A DNA stretch of 9,619 nt. Source: JADYYB01 sp964402985. Lineage in GTDB: Bacteria; Pseudomonadota; Alphaproteobacteria; Rhizobiales; Kaistiaceae. The stretch covers positions 1 to 9,619 of the forward strand of contig CAYOET010000125.1 of NCBI GenBank assembly GCA_964402985.1. Reading direction: 5' to 3'. The notes beneath the pieces are model-generated. The model was not told the origin of the DNA, searched no databases, and saw only the letters and a list, made by a program, of their open reading frames with translations. Positions 6,680-9,619 of the stretch are shown piece by piece; the stretch's first letter is position 1, and every line of letters starts with the position of its first letter. Made by a program: the position numbers and the translations under genes.

Positions 6680-7933
6680 ATGGCGACTTTCCGATCCGAG
6701 ACGATGAAGGTGCTCTCCGAGCGCGGCTTCATCCACCAGGTCTCCGACCCCGAGGGGCTGGACCAGGCCTTCCTGGCCGGGCCGCTCACCGCCTATATCG
6801 GCTTCGACTGCACCGCGCCGAGCCTCCATGTCGGCAGCCTCCTGCAGATCATGATGCTGCGCTGGCTGCAGAAGACCGGGCAGAAGCCGATCGCCCTTCT
6901 CGGCGGCGGCACCACCCAGGTCGGCGACCCGTCGGGCAAGGACGAGAGCCGGAAACTCCTCACGGTCGAGGAAATCGCCGCCAACAAGCTCGGCATAAGG
7001 AGCGTGTTCGACCGGTTCCTCCGCTTCGGCGAGGGGCGCAGCGACGCACTGATGGTCGACAACGCCGACTGGCTGATGGCGCTCTCCTACATCCCCTTCC
7101 TCCGCGAGGTCGGCCGCCACGTCTCGGTGAACGAGATGATCCAGCGCGATTCCGTGAAGCTGCGGCTCGAGCGCGAGCAGCATCTCTCGTTCCTCGAATT
7201 CAACTACATGATCCTCCAGGCCTACGACTTCGTGGAGCTGTTCCGCCGCCACGGCTGCCGGCTGCAGATCGGCGGCTCCGACCAGTGGGGCAACATCCTC
7301 CCCGGCATCGACCTCGGCCGCCGGCTCGCCGGGGCGGAGCTGTTCGGGCTCACCTCGCCGCTCATCACCACCTCCTCGGGCGCCAAGATGGGCAAGACCG
7401 CGGCCGGAGCGGTATGGCTCTCGGCCGACCGCCTCTCGCCCTACGAATACTGGCAGTTCTGGCGCAACACCGAGGACCGCGACGTCCCGCGCTTCTTCAA
7501 GCTCTTCACCGAGCTGCCGCTCGCCGAGATCGATCGCCTGGCCGCCCTCGGCGGCGCCGAGATCAACGAGGCCAAGAAGCGCCTCGCGACCGAGGCCACC
7601 GCCCTCCTCCACGGCCGCGCCGCCGCCGACGAGGCCGCGGAAACCGCGCGCAAGACCTTCGAGGAAGGCACGAGCGGCGGTGCCTTGCCGACCCTCGACG
7701 TACCGAAGGCCGAACTCGATTCCGGCATCGGCGTCCTCGCCCTCTTCGTCCGCGCCGGCCTTGTCGCCTCGACAAGCGAGGCCCGCCGCCAGATCAAGGG
7801 CGGCGGCCTCCGCGTCAACGATGAAGCCGTGACCGACGAGAAAGCGACCGTGTCGTCCCGCGACCTCACGTCGGACGGTGCCGCCAAGCTCTCCCTCGGC
7901 CGCAAACGCCACATCCTCGTCAAGCCGAGCTAG
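6680..7933 (+). CDS. tyrS: Tyrosyl-tRNA synthetase
   Basis: This class I aminoacyl-tRNA synthetase charges tRNA-Tyr with tyrosine in the cytoplasm. At 417 residues it has the normal bacterial length. The HIGH signature appears as H-V-G-S (50-53) and the KMSKS loop as K-M-G-K-T (236-240). The tyrosine-site motif Y-M-I-L-Q-A-Y-D-F (176-184) and G-G-S-D-Q-W-G-N-I (198-206) are intact. An S4-type RNA-binding domain is visible at about 350-410, with A-R-R-Q-I-K-G-G-G-L-R-V-N-D (368-381). The ATG at 6680 fits the family N-terminus. A second ATG eight codons later is possible; neither has a strong ribosome-binding site. The gene stands alone between a divergent antiporter and a convergent AsmA-like gene. 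Confidence 0.98.
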   Translation: MATFRSETMKVLSERGFIHQVSDPEGLDQAFLAGPLTAYIGFDCTAPSLHVGSLLQIMMLRWLQKTGQKPIALLGGGTTQVGDPSGKDESRKLLTVEEIAANKLGIRSVFDRFLRFGEGRSDALMVDNADWLMALSYIPFLREVGRHVSVNEMIQRDSVKLRLEREQHLSFLEFNYMILQAYDFVELFRRHGCRLQIGGSDQWGNILPGIDLGRRLAGAELFGLTSPLITTSSGAKMGKTAAGAVWLSADRLSPYEYWQFWRNTEDRDVPRFFKLFTELPLAEIDRLAALGGAEINEAKKRLATEATALLHGRAAADEAAETARKTFEEGTSGGALPTLDVPKAELDSGIGVLALFVRAGLVASTSEARRQIKGGGLRVNDEAVTDEKATVSSRDLTSDGAAKLSLGRKRHILVKPS

Positions 7934-7946
7934 CGCCTCTGGCGCT
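7932..7946. terminator. Compact hairpin bridging two convergent stop codons
   Basis: A 6-bp perfect stem (agcgcc / ggcgct) with a 3-nt loop begins in the tyrS stop codon and ends at the first base of the stop of the facing gene. The two genes are separated by only 12 bases, so this is the only non-coding sequence between them. It lacks T-tracts. It may act as a bidirectional transcript end, or the facing transcripts may simply run into each other. Confidence 0.4.
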
Positions 7947-9619
7947 TAGTTGAACTCGATGAGCTTCCGGTAGATGCCTGGCGCGATCGCCGACAGCGCG
8001 TTCACGGTGAGCAGCGGCGCGTCCATCGTCCCCTCGATCTTGAACGTCACGCCGAGCAGCCCCTCCCGCGCCCCGCCGCCGAGGAAAATGCCGAGGATCG
8101 GGATCTGCCCGAAGAAATTGTTGAGCCGGTAGGACGGGATATAGGTCCCCGACAGCGCCAGCCGCCCGCCGTTGAAATCGATGCTGCCGTCGAACACCGC
8201 CCCGATCAGCTCGCCCCGGATCAGTCCCTCGCCCATCGTGACGACCGAACTATATTTGGCGAAGTTCACCACCATGCGGTCGAACGGCACGTTGTTGCCG
8301 TTCACCTCGGCCGTCGGGCTGATGCCCGAATTCTCGAAGAGGGTCTGCATTCCCGCCTCGTTGACCACGCGGAAATTCGCAAGGTCGTAGCTGCCGGCCA
8401 GCGGTCCGTCCGCCGTGGTGCGGCGCGCGTTGACCTGCAGCTGGCCGCCGGCAAGGTTCGAGTACAGGTCGACGAAGCGGAAGGCGCGCCCCCCGTCGCC
8501 GGCCGACAAATCGAGCGATGCGGTCACGGCGTTGTCGAGATAGATGAGGCTGAGCGGCGCCCCTTCGGAGCTTCCGCCGACGCGGAACTCGCGGAGGATC
8601 CCGCCGGTGAAATCGAGCGTCACCGAAGCGTCGGTCAGCGATTCGCCCTGGAAGCCGACGAGCCGCCCGATCGTCCCGCTCACCGCGATGTCGAGCCCGG
8701 CCGAGCTCGGCCCCGTCGCCGCCGTCGCGCGGAGCTCGGCAAGGACGCCGCGAGCGTCGAAACTTCGCCCGCTCGCCGTGATGCGGTAGCCGTTGCCGCG
8801 CTTGGCGAGCTGGAGCGCGAAATCGTCGCTGCTGCGCAGCGCGACGCGCGTCATGTTGGCGCTGCGCAGGCCATAGCCCGCGTCGAGCTCGGCCGTGCCG
8901 ATCATCCCGAACCCGTTGCCGGCGAGGTTCAAATTCTCGACCCGGAAGCCGTTCGCGATGGTGACGAGATCGAAATTCATCCGCGCCGGGACGCCCACCC
9001 CCTTCGACCAGCCGAGCGGCCCCAGCATCAGCCGCGCCTCGGTGAGGTCGAGGTCGAAATGCTGGCCCACGCGCCCGGCCTCGAGTTCGGTGATGCTCGC
9101 CGCGATCGTGCCGGCGAGAATGTCCTGGAGACCGTTGGCGAGGAGGTCCCGCGTCTCCTCGCCGACCACGAAGCGGAGCTGCGAGACGCCCTCGGCCACC
9201 GCGACGTCGGAGCCGAGCGGCTGCGTCATGTTGAGGTCGGTCATCAGACCGTCGAGCCGCGCCCTCCCCCTGATCTCGAAGGTTTGCGGCGTGATCGTCA
9301 GCGCGCCATTTGCCTCGGAGACGGTGTGGCCCTCGAGCCGCTCGGTCGAGGAGAAATTCGTGACATTGCCCGTCACCCGCCAGTCGACCTCGGCTTCGGT
9401 CACGTCGGCGCGGAGCGGGAACTTGGCCGACACATTGGCCTGCCCGGTGCCGCTGAAGGTCAGCGGGTCCATGCCGCGCCGGCCGAGCGCGCGGAGCGGC
9501 TCGGCGTTCGCGATCTCGGCGAGCCCGCCGGCGCTGCCCGAGAGCTGGGCGACAACCTGCGCGTCGGGCGCGCGCGGCGCGGTGTTGGGGATCGCGAAGG
9601 CCGCAGCGACGACGTCGAC
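7946..9619 (-). CDS. AsmA/DUF3971 (YhdP-like) envelope protein, C-terminal part
   Basis: This is the C-terminal portion of a large AsmA-superfamily protein. Family members are anchored in the inner membrane, reach through the periplasm, and are implicated in moving phospholipids to the outer membrane. The frame stays open to the right edge, giving 557 visible residues; the N-terminus, including any membrane anchor, lies outside. An internal ATG at 9472 is not the start, since coherent codons continue upstream of it. The visible part is long beta-rich sequence of the kind found in repeated-groove proteins, with many short G-x-L or N-F strands and few charges. The end shows the family's typical close: a loop with I-P-I-L-G-I-F-L-G-G-G, then G-V-T-F-K-I-E-G-T-M-D-A-P and N-A-L-S-A-I-A-P-G-I-Y-R-K-L before the stop. 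It is convergent with tyrS, with 12 bases between the stop codons. Which AsmA-clan subfamily it belongs to cannot be settled from this part alone. Confidence 0.88.
   Translation of the reverse strand, partial: VDVVAAAFAIPNTAPRAPDAQVVAQLSGSAGGLAEIANAEPLRALGRRGMDPLTFSGTGQANVSAKFPLRADVTEAEVDWRVTGNVTNFSSTERLEGHTVSEANGALTITPQTFEIRGRARLDGLMTDLNMTQPLGSDVAVAEGVSQLRFVVGEETRDLLANGLQDILAGTIAASITELEAGRVGQHFDLDLTEARLMLGPLGWSKGVGVPARMNFDLVTIANGFRVENLNLAGNGFGMIGTAELDAGYGLRSANMTRVALRSSDDFALQLAKRGNGYRITASGRSFDARGVLAELRATAATGPSSAGLDIAVSGTIGRLVGFQGESLTDASVTLDFTGGILREFRVGGSSEGAPLSLIYLDNAVTASLDLSAGDGGRAFRFVDLYSNLAGGQLQVNARRTTADGPLAGSYDLANFRVVNEAGMQTLFENSGISPTAEVNGNNVPFDRMVVNFAKYSSVVTMGEGLIRGELIGAVFDGSIDFNGGRLALSGTYIPSYRLNNFFGQIPILGIFLGGGAREGLLGVTFKIEGTMDAPLLTVNALSAIAPGIYRKLIEFN

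Noticed and set aside
4554..6707. A 717-codon open frame on the plus strand opposite the antiporter
   Set aside because: Its translation is highly charged, low-complexity and R/D/E/H-rich, typical of the antisense of GC-rich membrane-protein codons. The minus strand encodes a clear NhaP2-type antiporter.
6527..7912. A 461-codon open frame on the minus strand opposite tyrS
   Set aside because: It lies wholly antisense to an unmistakable tyrosyl-tRNA synthetase and has no family features. GC-rich third positions produce long antisense frames.

Overview
The window is a GC-rich, densely coded chromosomal segment of the kind found in Alphaproteobacteria, most likely a sphingomonad. I infer this from protein character (a SufB preceded by a NifS/IscS-type desulfurase, a COG2945 hydrolase, a TyrS with HVGS and KMGKT signatures, an AsmA/YhdP-like protein) and from the strong G/C third-position bias. 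No rRNA, tRNA, CRISPR array, insertion sequence or phage gene was seen. This looks like core genome rather than an island.

Layout. (1) Positions 1-3404, minus strand: an iron-sulfur assembly operon read right to left, consisting of a NifS/IscS-type cysteine desulfurase (TTG start), then sufB, then two tandem paralogous 99-residue two-helix membrane proteins. The last three genes are joined by 4-base ATGA stop/start overlaps. A structured, gene-free stretch with several inverted repeats follows at 1-117. (2) 3405-3725: divergent intergenic region carrying an AT-rich dyad that is a candidate operator for the desulfurase operon. (3) 3726-4382, plus strand: a small alpha/beta hydrolase. (4) 4452-6437, minus strand: a CPA1-type potassium/proton antiporter of the NhaP2/CvrA family, convergent with the hydrolase, with a disordered C-terminal extension. 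(5) 6438-6679: divergent intergenic region with an AT-rich stem-loop. (6) 6680-7933, plus strand: tyrosyl-tRNA synthetase. (7) 7946 to the right edge, minus strand: C-terminal part of a large AsmA/DUF3971 (YhdP-like) envelope protein, convergent with tyrS, with a hairpin bridging both stop codons.

How the genes work together: the desulfurase would release sulfur from cysteine for the SufB scaffold. SufC and SufD, the usual SufB partners, are not in the window. The two small membrane proteins are translationally coupled to sufB and are the only really uncharacterised genes here. They share about 55 of 99 residues without gaps. The DNA around the sufB/first-copy junction is repeated almost exactly at the first-copy/second-copy junction, which looks like the footprint of a tandem duplication. 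The other genes (hydrolase, antiporter, tyrS, AsmA-like) are housekeeping or envelope functions with no obvious pathway link to iron-sulfur assembly.
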